Assembly (NCBI GenBank): GCA_034431315.1
Contig: DAOUDK010000094.1
Location: 1 to 11,452 of the forward strand
Source of the DNA: JAUWOY01 sp034431315
GTDB taxonomy: Bacteria > Chloroflexota > Anaerolineae > VGOG01
DNA length: 11,452 bases
Direction of reading: 5' to 3'
Shown here: piece after piece, positions 5,959 to 11,452 of the stretch
Position numbering within the stretch: the stretch's first letter is position 1
How the letters are laid out: each line of letters starts with the position of its first letter
Translations under genes and position numbers: made by a program
Notes under the pieces: model-generated
What the model was told of the DNA's origin: nothing
The model's database searches: none
The model's input: the letters and a program-made list of their open reading frames with translations, nothing else

Positions 5959-6987
5959 ATGAATCGGGAATCAGAGTTGCGTAGAGGTCTCGGAGAAGCA
6001 TCTTTAGGAGAGGGTTATTGGCAGGCACTTTTGCAAGAGGGAGAGAGGGCCACGAGTGCTGCGCCGCCTGCGGAGGGAGAGGAGGTCTGGCGCGGGCTCA
6101 GCGCAGAGCCAGGCATGGGTCAGGCCGAGGGGGAATTTGACGAGGAATCGGCCCCAGGAGAGGGCGATCCTCCCTTCGATGACGAAATTCAAATTGAACG
6201 CTCCTGGCAACTGGCCCAGGCCAGCTTCGAGAATAATGAAATCCTAGAGCTGGAGGTTACAGGTTGCAACCGTGGCGGCCTGTTGATTCAGTTGAACGGG
6301 CTGCGAGCCTTTGTACCCGCCTCCCAGCTCATAGATTCACCAAACCATCTGGAATACGAAGAGAGGGAAACTGAGCTGACCAACCGAGTGGGAGATTGCC
6401 TCTCGCTCAAGATCATTGATTTGGAAAAAGACCGCAACCGGCTTATACTCTCAGAACGAGCAGCGACGTCCAACGAGGAACGAGAAGCACAGCTCTTGGC
6501 TGAACTGTGCGAAGGCGATACCAGGCAGGGCAGGGTCACCAATCTCTGCCCCTTCGGCGCCTTCGTAGACCTGGGAGGGGTGGAAGGGTTGATTCACGTC
6601 TCGGAGATATCCTGGGGACGGGTGAAGCATCCGAGCGACGTCCTCCAGAGCAGAGATGAAGTAGAGGTCTACGTTCTCAATGTAGACCGGCAAGCGAAAA
6701 AGATCGGCCTCAGCTTGAAGAGGCTGCAGCCAGACCCCTGGACCACAGTGGAGGAACGCTACCAGGCAGGCCAACTGGTAGAGGGCACGATAACTAATGT
6801 GGTCAGCTTCGGGGCCTTTACCCGCGTTGAGGAAGGTTTGGAAGGCCTGATCCACATCTCCGAGCTGGCCGAGGGGAATTTCCTCCACCCCCGCAACGTG
6901 GTCAAGGAAGGCGATGTAGTCACTGCTCGGATCTTAACCGTTGACAGTGCCAAGCACCGCCTGGGACTCAGCCTCCGACAAGTTTAG
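5959..6987 (+). CDS. RNA-binding protein with three S1 domains (ribosomal S1-like), 342 aa
   Basis: An acidic, low-complexity N-terminus of about 85 residues precedes three S1 (OB-fold) repeats, at roughly 90-168, 184-256 and 270-342. The second and third carry the hallmark FGAFVDLGGVEGLIHVSE and FGAFTRVEEGLEGLIHISE stretches and end in IGLSLK/LGLSLR. The first is more divergent (GGLLIQLNGLRAFVPASQL), as is the non-RNA-binding first repeat of many S1 proteins. In the cell such proteins bind mRNA at the 30S subunit and help initiation. Classic S1 proteins have four to six repeats, so this is a short S1-like form; three to four repeats are common outside Proteobacteria. AAGGAG (5942-5947) lies 11 bases upstream of the ATG. 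It may be this organism's rpsA or a paralogue. Confidence 0.85.
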   Translation: MNRESELRRGLGEASLGEGYWQALLQEGERATSAAPPAEGEEVWRGLSAEPGMGQAEGEFDEESAPGEGDPPFDDEIQIERSWQLAQASFENNEILELEVTGCNRGGLLIQLNGLRAFVPASQLIDSPNHLEYEERETELTNRVGDCLSLKIIDLEKDRNRLILSERAATSNEEREAQLLAELCEGDTRQGRVTNLCPFGAFVDLGGVEGLIHVSEISWGRVKHPSDVLQSRDEVEVYVLNVDRQAKKIGLSLKRLQPDPWTTVEERYQAGQLVEGTITNVVSFGAFTRVEEGLEGLIHISELAEGNFLHPRNVVKEGDVVTARILTVDSAKHRLGLSLRQV

Positions 6988-7014
6988 CGAGAGCAAAAAG
7001 ACGAAAGGTATCTG

Positions 7015-7111
7015 TTCACCTTGTGCTCGCAGCGGACCCCAGTCCGCTGCCCTGAGAGAGCGCAGTTGGGCGCCGAAGCCGCTGGACTAGGGTCCAGCGG
7101 GAGCAGGTGAA
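7015..7111. repeat. Double-hairpin palindromic element A upstream of ftsK
   Basis: An outer inverted repeat (TTCACCT 7015-7021 with AGGTGAA 7105-7111, extended by GCTC with GAGC) encloses two perfect 8-bp hairpins. These are CAGCGGAC/GTCCGCTG (7030-7049, loop CCCA) and CGCTGGAC/GTCCAGCG (7080-7099, loop TAGG). The layout is a three-way junction. A second element of the same design lies at 7189-7261. Confidence 0.7.
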
Positions 7112-7188
7112 TAGCCACGACGAAAGCGATGCGCGCTCGGACGATTTCCATTTCGCCGAGCCACCAACCAGCGAATACCAGTAGATCA

Positions 7189-7261
7189 CACTTGCTCACG
7201 GCGGACTGCCAAATCCGCCGCCAGCCTGCTGAATCTGGCGATCCAGCGGGAGCAAATTGTG
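7189..7261. repeat. Double-hairpin palindromic element B, abutting the ftsK ribosome-binding site
   Basis: This has the same architecture as element A. Hairpin CGGCGGA/TCCGCCG is at 7199-7220 and hairpin GCTGAATC/GATCCAGC at 7228-7247, with one mismatch. An outer arm has TTGCTC (7192-7197) pairing with GAGCAA (7250-7255). The string CCAGCGGGAGCA is shared with element A. Its right end touches the GAGG (7261-7264) that serves the ftsK start, so folding of the mRNA could affect ftsK translation. Confidence 0.6.
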
Positions 7262-7272
7262 AGGTATTGAAC

Positions 7273-9474
7273 ATGGCACGTAAGCGAACTAAGAAAAAAA
7301 CGTTCTGGGAACAACTGAACGCTAACCTCAAGCCTTTCCAGCGAGAGATCGCGGGCCTGCTGCTGCTGGCCCTGGCGGCGATCACCATTCTGGGTCTATT
7401 CTCCATCTCCCCTGGCGCGCTGAGCAACTGGTGGGCCAGGCTTCTGCGCCGCATCTTCGGCCTGGGGGCCTACCTCGTGGCCGTAGGTCTGGCAGCCGCT
7501 GGCATATCCCTGCTGATCAGCAACCTGGGGCAAGAGCTGAAGCCTGGTTGGAAGATCATCATCGGCCTGGAGGTCATCTTCGTAGCTGGTCTGGCTCTCG
7601 TTCACTTGTTGTCCTTCAGCCAGGACCCCTGGCGCCTGGCCGAAAGCGGCGAGGGCGGCGGCTTCGTGGGTTGGGCCATCTCCAACCTCTTGATCGGCGC
7701 CCTGGGATGGCCCATCGCCCTGTTGATACTCCTGGCTATCCTGAGCCTAGGGATAGCTATGACCTTTGACCTCTCTCGGGCCAATGTTCAGACAGTAGCT
7801 GAGGAAGCCGTAGCCAGAGCCCTTTCCCTCTACGAGCGCCTCACCTCCCCTGCCCTCCCCCCTGCCCCCCCAAAGTTGGGGGGAACGGGGGGAGGGTACG
7901 AGGAACCGCCAGCCGAGGTGATCATCAGGGGGCCAGAAGCCCCGGTTGCTGCCACTACCCAACAGCCAGAGGTGAAGACTAGTAAAGAGCAAAAACCTCC
8001 CGCCTCTAAAAGGCGGAAGGTCAATCTGCCCCCCCTCGATCTCCTCGACCAATTCTCTCAGCGAGCCTTCAGCCAGGAAGATACGCGCCGTCGGGCCAGG
8101 GTCATCGAGGAGACATTGGCCAGCTTTGGGGTGCCAGCCAAAGTGGTGGAGATCAGCCAGGGGCCAGTGGTCACCCAATTCGGCGTCGAGCCGGGATACA
8201 CCGAGAGCACAGGGGCGGATGGCGATCTCAGGCGAAGAAAGGTTCGGATAAGCAAGATCACCTCACTGGCTAACGACCTGGCTTTGGCCCTGGCCGCCTC
8301 TCCCATTCGCATCGAGGCCCCTGTGCCCGGCCGCCCCATAGTCGGCATCGAAGTGCCCAACTCGGAGATCTCGCTGGTCTCCCTGCGAGCGGTGATGGAA
8401 TCCAAAGAGTTTCGCCGCCTGGGCTCCAGGCTCAAAATCGCCCTGGGGCAGGGAGTGGCTGGCCAGCCGGTGGTAGCGGATCTGGCCACCATGCCTCACC
8501 TCCTCATCGCCGGGGCAACCGGCTCGGGCAAGTCGGTCTGTATCAACGCCATCACCACCTGCCTGATCTTCAACACCCCCCCTGAGGATCTGCGCCTGGT
8601 GATGATTGATCCCAAGAGAGTGGAGCTCAGCCGCTTCAAAGGTCTGCCCCATCTGTTGAGTGGAGTGGAGCACGAAGCGGAGCGCGTCATCGGAGTGCTC
8701 AAATGGATCACCAGGGAGATGGAAGAGCGCTACAAGAAGTTCGCCGAAGCAGGGGCCCGCCACCTGGAGGACTATAACCGCAAAGTGAAGCCCCATCGCG
8801 AACGCCTGCCTTACATCGTAGTCATCATTGACGAGCTGGCCGATTTGATGCTATTTGCGCCCGACGAGATAGAGTGGCAGATATGCCGCATCGCCCAGAT
8901 GGCCCGGGCCACGGGGATTCACCTGATCATCGCCACCCAACGGCCCAGCGTGGACGTGGTGACGGGGCTAATCAAGGCCAACTTCCCGTCCCGCATCAGC
9001 TTCTCCGTGACCTCCCAGATAGATTCCCGCGTGATCCTCGATTCAGTTGGGGCCGAGAGCCTCCTGGGGGAGGGGGACATGCTCTACATGGCCTCGGATT
9101 CCAGCAAGCTGGTCAGGATTCAAGGCTGTTTCGCATCGGACGAGGAGATAAAGCGAGTGGTCGAGTTCTGGCAGACAAAGGCTGAGCCGGATTGGCTAAA
9201 GGAAGAGAAGCCGCCCTGGGAGGAGATGATAGAGGAGGACGAAGCAGACGAGATCTTGGGAGAGGCCATCGAATTAGTGAAAAAACATAATCGTGCCTCG
9301 ACCTCCTTCCTGCAGCGGAAGTTGCGCATTGGCTATCCACGGGCATCCCGCATCATGGATCAACTGGAAGAGCGGGGCATAGTAAGCCCCCTCAAGGACG
9401 ATGGTCGCTCCCGCGAGGTGCTCGTCAGCATACCGGACGAGGTCTCGACCGAGGGGTTAGAGGAAGTAGATTAG
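7273..9474 (+). CDS. ftsK: FtsK/SpoIIIE-family DNA translocase, 733 aa
   Basis: FtsK is a membrane-anchored hexameric motor that pumps chromosomal DNA through the closing division septum and aids dimer resolution. Four hydrophobic segments occupy about residues 25-180. A Pro/Gly-rich linker follows (about 195-255), much shorter than in E. coli, then the alpha/beta motor. Walker A is GATGSGKS at 414-421, and Walker B is VVIIDE with D520 and E521. The C-terminal gamma winged helix (about 660-720, RASTSFLQRKLRIGYPRASRIMDQLE) would read the polar KOPS-type sequences. ATG 7273 is chosen because GAGG lies 8 bases upstream and the next residues (MARKRTKKK) are a normal basic N-terminus; the frame stays open to 7129 through the repeats without meaning. 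A G/C palindrome lies in frame in the linker. Confidence 0.95.
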   Translation: MARKRTKKKTFWEQLNANLKPFQREIAGLLLLALAAITILGLFSISPGALSNWWARLLRRIFGLGAYLVAVGLAAAGISLLISNLGQELKPGWKIIIGLEVIFVAGLALVHLLSFSQDPWRLAESGEGGGFVGWAISNLLIGALGWPIALLILLAILSLGIAMTFDLSRANVQTVAEEAVARALSLYERLTSPALPPAPPKLGGTGGGYEEPPAEVIIRGPEAPVAATTQQPEVKTSKEQKPPASKRRKVNLPPLDLLDQFSQRAFSQEDTRRRARVIEETLASFGVPAKVVEISQGPVVTQFGVEPGYTESTGADGDLRRRKVRISKITSLANDLALALAASPIRIEAPVPGRPIVGIEVPNSEISLVSLRAVMESKEFRRLGSRLKIALGQGVAGQPVVADLATMPHLLIAGATGSGKSVCINAITTCLIFNTPPEDLRLVMIDPKRVELSRFKGLPHLLSGVEHEAERVIGVLKWITREMEERYKKFAEAGARHLEDYNRKVKPHRERLPYIVVIIDELADLMLFAPDEIEWQICRIAQMARATGIHLIIATQRPSVDVVTGLIKANFPSRISFSVTSQIDSRVILDSVGAESLLGEGDMLYMASDSSKLVRIQGCFASDEEIKRVVEFWQTKAEPDWLKEEKPPWEEMIEEDEADEILGEAIELVKKHNRASTSFLQRKLRIGYPRASRIMDQLEERGIVSPLKDDGRSREVLVSIPDEVSTEGLEEVD
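7853..7896. repeat. In-frame G/C palindrome within the ftsK linker
   Basis: CCCTCCCCCC (7853-7862) pairs perfectly with GGGGGGAGGG (7887-7896), and C6 (7865-7870) pairs with G6 (7878-7883) around CAAAGTT. It encodes the Pro-rich then Gly-rich stretch ALPPAPPKLGGTGGG. It looks like a palindromic intergenic-type repeat accommodated in a disordered linker. Its G/C runs are unlike the rest of the gene. Confidence 0.75.
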
Positions 9475-9500
9475 GTCGGCATTGTCGCATTTGCTGAAAC

Positions 9501-9569
9501 ACTACAACGAATTCGGAAACAAACGAATTGCAAGCCAAGAAATTCGTTCCTTTCTCAATTCGATGTAGT
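9501..9569. repeat. Nested AT-rich palindrome between ftsK and infA
   Basis: ACTACAACGAATT (9501-9513) pairs with AATTCGATGTAGT (9557-9569) at 12 of 13 positions. Inside, AACGAATT (9522-9529) pairs perfectly with AATTCGTT (9541-9548), and the GAAA/TTTC pieces between them can also pair. The 12-mer AAGGAACGAATT (reverse strand, 9541-9552) recurs on the + strand at 5894-5905, upstream of the S1 gene. It has no T-tract. It may be a dispersed repeat or a structured leader of infA. Confidence 0.65.
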
Positions 9570-9591
9570 CAGAAAAAGGAGGAGAGAAAGC

Positions 9592-9840
9592 GTGGCTAAG
9601 AAGAGCAGAAAGCCCCGGAAAGTCAAGAAAGATAAAGTCGAAGTCAAGGGTACGGTGATAGAAGCCCTGCCCAACGCCATGTTTCGGGTCGAGTTAGAGA
9701 CTGGGCACGAGGTATTGGCCCACATCTCGGGCAAGATGAGGATGTATTATATCCGAATCCTGCTGGGCGATACGGTGCTGGTAGAGCTATCGGCCTATGA
9801 TCTGACTCGTGGCCGCATCATCTATCGCTACAAAAAGTGA
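9592..9840 (+). CDS. infA: Translation initiation factor IF-1, 82 aa
   Basis: IF-1 is an S1-fold protein that binds the A site of the 30S subunit during initiation. The signature is clear: VEVKGTVIEALPNAMFRVELETGHEVLAHISGKMRMYYIRILLGDTVLVELSAYDLTRGRIIYRYKK, recognisable along its whole length. The usual protein is about 72 residues. This one has roughly 10 extra basic residues at the N-terminus (MAKKSRKPRKVKKDK). The GTG start is supported by AAGGAGG (9577-9583), 8 bases upstream. infA usually sits in the ribosomal-protein cluster near rpmJ and rpsM. Here it stands alone between ftsK and a DUF72 gene, with only 6 bases before the latter, so the two are probably co-transcribed. A second infA elsewhere in the genome cannot be excluded. 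Confidence 0.95.
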   Translation: MAKKSRKPRKVKKDKVEVKGTVIEALPNAMFRVELETGHEVLAHISGKMRMYYIRILLGDTVLVELSAYDLTRGRIIYRYKK

Positions 9841-9846
9841 GGAGAA

Positions 9847-10617
9847 ATGATCTACGTCGGCACCAGCGGCTACAGCTACGCTGACTGGGTAGGCCCTTAC
9901 TACCCGACGGACCTCCCCAAGCAGGAATGGCTCTCTTTCTATGCGCGGGAGTTCCAAACCAGCGAGCTCAACTTCACCTACTATCGAGTGCCCAGCCCCA
10001 GGACGCTGGAGCGGATAGCGCAAAAGACGCCAGGGGGCTTTCTTTTCGCGGTCAAGGCAAACCGGCAGATGACCCACGAGCGGGAGGACAACGAGAAGGT
10101 CTTCGCCGAGTTCTGTGCGGCGTTAGGGCCCCTATTGGAAGCGGACAAATTCGGCTGCGTCCTGGCTCAGTTCCCCTACTCCTTCCACAACAACGAGGGG
10201 AGCCGGGAGTATCTGCGCCTTTTCCGCCAGCGGATGGGTGAGCTGCCCGTGGTGGTGGAGTTCCGCAACGAGAAGTGGATCAGGCCAGAGATCTTCGACC
10301 TGCTGCGCGAGTTGAGTTTGGGATTCTGCTGCGTGGACCAGCCACGCCTCAAAGGACTGATCCCTCCCATCGCCGAGGCCACCGGGCCGGTGGCCTACGT
10401 GCGCTTTCATGGCCGCAACGCCGCCAAGTGGTGGCGCCACGCCGAGGCCTGGGAGCGCTACGATTACAGCTACACCACCGAGGAGCTCGCCGAGTGGGTG
10501 CCCAAGATCCAGAAGTTGGACGAGCAAGCCGAACTGACCTTCGCCTTCGCCAACAACCACTGGCAGGGCCAGGCGGTGGATACGGCGCGGCAACTTAAGA
10601 TGTTGCTGGGGGGATGA
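9847..10617 (+). CDS. DUF72 (YecE-like) family protein, 256 aa
   Basis: The protein opens with IYVGTSGYSYADWVGPYYP and continues with LNFTYYRVPSPRTLERIAQKTP, FLFAVKANRQMTHE, GCVLAQFPYSF, VVVEFRNEKW, and a C-terminal FAFANNHWQGQAVDTARQL. Together these are the conserved motifs of the DUF72 family, predicted TIM-barrel proteins related to E. coli YecE. The biochemical function is not established; the conserved Asn-Asn-His and Arg-Asn residues suggest an enzyme. Length is normal. GGAG directly after the infA stop serves as ribosome-binding site, 2-3 bases before the ATG. A diverged fragment of the same C-terminus lies at 11177-11251, showing that a second copy once existed nearby. Confidence 0.9.
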   Translation: MIYVGTSGYSYADWVGPYYPTDLPKQEWLSFYAREFQTSELNFTYYRVPSPRTLERIAQKTPGGFLFAVKANRQMTHEREDNEKVFAEFCAALGPLLEADKFGCVLAQFPYSFHNNEGSREYLRLFRQRMGELPVVVEFRNEKWIRPEIFDLLRELSLGFCCVDQPRLKGLIPPIAEATGPVAYVRFHGRNAAKWWRHAEAWERYDYSYTTEELAEWVPKIQKLDEQAELTFAFANNHWQGQAVDTARQLKMLLGG

Positions 10618-10621
10618 GATG

Positions 10622-10654
10622 TTGGATATTGGGTATTGGATATTAGATATTGGA
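10622..10654. repeat. 14-bp tandem repeat, about 2.4 copies
   Basis: TTGGATATTGGGTA (10622-10635) is followed by TTGGATATTAGATA (10636-10649) and a partial TTGGA. It fills most of the gap between the DUF72 and DUF433 genes. Its reading frame is open (LDIGYWILDIG), which extends the next gene artificially. Confidence 0.7.
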
Positions 10655-10666
10655 CGGGGTGCAAGG

Positions 10667-10870
10667 ATGAACGAGCGAGTTATCATAGACCCAGAGATAC
10701 AGCATGGCAAACCGGTGATCCGTGGAACGCGGGTTCCCATCACACGCATCGTCGGCGGGCTTGCTGGTGGCATGACAAAGAAACAGATCATACGAGAGTA
10801 TGAAGTGACCGAAGAGGATATCTGGGCCGCTGTCAACTATGCCTGCGAACCAACCGACAGGGAGGCGTAA
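10667..10870 (+). CDS. DUF433 domain protein, antitoxin-like, 67 aa
   Basis: Nearly the whole protein is a DUF433 domain: RVIIDPEIQHGKPVIRGTRVPITRIVGGLAGGMTKKQIIREYEVTEEDIWAAVNYA. The GKPxIRGTRVP motif and the following helix-turn-helix-like part (EIIREY...TEEDI) are diagnostic. DUF433 proteins are small DNA-binding proteins that often precede a PIN-like DUF5615 toxin and are thought to be antitoxins. Start ATG 10667 is preferred over the in-frame ATG 10619, because the latter adds only the tandem-repeat translation; an AAGG lies immediately upstream but spacing is poor. The next gene starts 2 bases after the stop, so they form an operon, but that gene is not a DUF5615 toxin. Confidence 0.85.
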   Translation: MNERVIIDPEIQHGKPVIRGTRVPITRIVGGLAGGMTKKQIIREYEVTEEDIWAAVNYACEPTDREA

Positions 10871-10872
10871 CT

Positions 10873-11082
10873 ATGGCTACACAGGTTTCGGCTTACGCAG
10901 AACGACTTGTCCGCGAAATCGGGGAGACGCCTGAAGAATATCTACCCATCCTGCTGGAGATTGTCCGCCTGTTTCGTGAAAGTGTCACTCTGAAGCCTGC
11001 CGAGGCTAGCTTCCGGCAAGGCTGGAAAGAAGCGCTGGCAGGCGAAACAAGGCCGGTGTCTGAACTGTGGGAGGGCATTTGA
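10873..11082 (+). CDS. Small antitoxin-like protein, 69 aa
   Basis: The 69-residue product has an N-terminal helical region (SAYAERLVREIGETPEEYLPILLEIVRLFRES). It ends in ASFRQGWKEALAGETRPVSELWEGI, a C-terminal pattern I associate with small antitoxin-like proteins encoded just before RelE/ParE-type toxins in Chloroflexota and cyanobacteria. That association is from memory and is not proof. Its start is 2 bases after the DUF433 stop, with GGAGG (10860-10864) eight bases upstream of the ATG. No toxin gene follows. Instead there is a palindrome and a DUF72 gene fragment, so a partner toxin may have been deleted. Confidence 0.65.
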   Translation: MATQVSAYAERLVREIGETPEEYLPILLEIVRLFRESVTLKPAEASFRQGWKEALAGETRPVSELWEGI

Positions 11083-11088
11083 ATGACC

Positions 11089-11156
11089 GCAACGAATGGG
11101 CAGCGGATAATCGGATACAAGACCGCCCATCCGCTTATCTGCTTTCTATCCGTTGC
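11089..11156. repeat. Palindromic element, 68 nt
   Basis: GCGGATAATCGGAT (11103-11116) pairs with ATCCGCTTATCTGC (11129-11142) at 12 of 14 positions. The outer GCAACGAATGG (11089-11099) pairs with CTATCCGTTGC (11146-11156) at 9 of 11. The loop is 12 bases. It begins 6 bases after the antitoxin-like gene stops and ends 20 bases before the DUF72 fragment. It has no T-tract. Confidence 0.65.
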
Positions 11157-11176
11157 CGCTTTCCAGACAGACGGCG

Positions 11177-11251
11177 GCCTTCGCCAATAACCACTGGCAG
11201 GGCCAGGCAGTGGACACCGCGTGGCAGCTAAAGCTCTTGCTAGGTGGATAG
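11177..11251 (+). pseudogene. C-terminal fragment of a second DUF72 gene
   Basis: Twenty-four codons plus stop encode AFANNHWQGQAVDTAWQLKLLLGG. They match the last 24 residues of the intact DUF72 protein at 22 positions. At DNA level 62 of 75 positions agree by eye, and most differences within codons are silent, which suggests the lost parent gene was still under selection after it diverged. Similarity ends abruptly at 11176 on the left and after the stop on the right. The rest of the gene is absent. Confidence 0.85.
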
Positions 11252-11452
11252 GACACATGCCTGAGCGGGTGAGAAGCCTCCCGTTGTCCGGAAAGGCACA
11301 TTTAAACAGCAGCCAATTTGAACTTATGTACCTTAGCCTGTTTTTCGCACCTTACAAATGACAAATTAGCGGTAATCAAGCCTACTGCAGCTGCTTGTTG
11401 AGCCCCAGGTTGGCTACAGCCTTTCCCAGAGCAGGCTCGGCGCAAGCGAAAC
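11252..11452. other. Right-edge region without a clear gene
   Basis: I see no convincing + strand gene, RNA or repeat here. On the minus strand an open stretch from the window edge (11450) to a TAG at 11382-11384 would encode FACAEPALGKAVANLGLNKQLQ, which reads like the end of a protein that begins outside the window. It is too short to identify and could be chance. Confidence 0.3.

Noticed and set aside
7129..7272. 48-codon upstream extension of ftsK
   Set aside because: It runs through palindromic element B, has no ribosome-binding site, and the ATG at 7273 gives a normal FtsK N-terminus with GAGG 8 bases upstream.
11083..11190. 35-codon ORF beginning right after the antitoxin-like stop, in the position of a toxin
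   Set aside because: It is almost entirely the palindrome plus an out-of-frame part of the DUF72 fragment, and it is far too short for a RelE or PIN toxin.
1..11452. CRISPR arrays, tRNA or rRNA genes, transposases and integrases
   Set aside because: I looked for evenly spaced direct repeats, tRNA-like cloverleaf ends and recombinase motifs and saw none.

Overview
The window looks like a chromosomal segment of a Chloroflexota bacterium of the Anaerolineae/Caldilineae type. This is inferred from the Thr/Pro-rich linker of a secreted protein, the membrane-GAF-HTH regulator, the small DUF433/antitoxin genes and the many short palindromic repeats between genes. No marker gene was compared with a database. 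All recognisable genes lie on the + strand, except a possible 22-codon gene end at the right edge.

Region 1 (about 1-2980) is an accessory block. Three unrelated small genes (75-497, 669-1511, 1707-2342) are each followed, 11-38 bases after the stop, by a site resembling an integron attC recombination site. Sites 1 and 2 are 128 and 127 bp, begin with a GNCTAAC box and end with an RTTRGGC box. Site 3 keeps only its left half. A fourth gene (2428-2979) resembles the phage superinfection-exclusion protein SieB and has its own promoter-like sequence where the right half of site 3 would be. No integrase is visible. This is best described as a putative gene-cassette array without an integrase in view.

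Region 2 (2980-3292) has no gene but is busy: a G/C-run hairpin, a good sigma70-type promoter, a strong intrinsic terminator only about 65 bases downstream of it (a candidate small RNA or attenuated leader), and a second promoter feeding a GNAT acetyltransferase (3293-3820).

Region 3 (3880-10617) is housekeeping and regulatory: a polytopic membrane protein with a GAF domain and a C-terminal HTH, a three-S1-domain RNA-binding protein, an FtsK/SpoIIIE DNA translocase, translation initiation factor IF-1, and a DUF72 protein 6 bases after infA. The gaps hold several distinct palindromes. Two similar double-hairpin elements sit between the S1 gene and ftsK, and one G/C palindrome lies in frame inside the linker of ftsK.

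Region 4 (10618-11452) holds a DUF433 antitoxin-like gene and a second small antitoxin-like gene with no toxin beside them. Then come a palindrome and a 75-base fragment of a second, diverged DUF72 gene, which marks an old rearrangement. The last 200 bases hold nothing clear.
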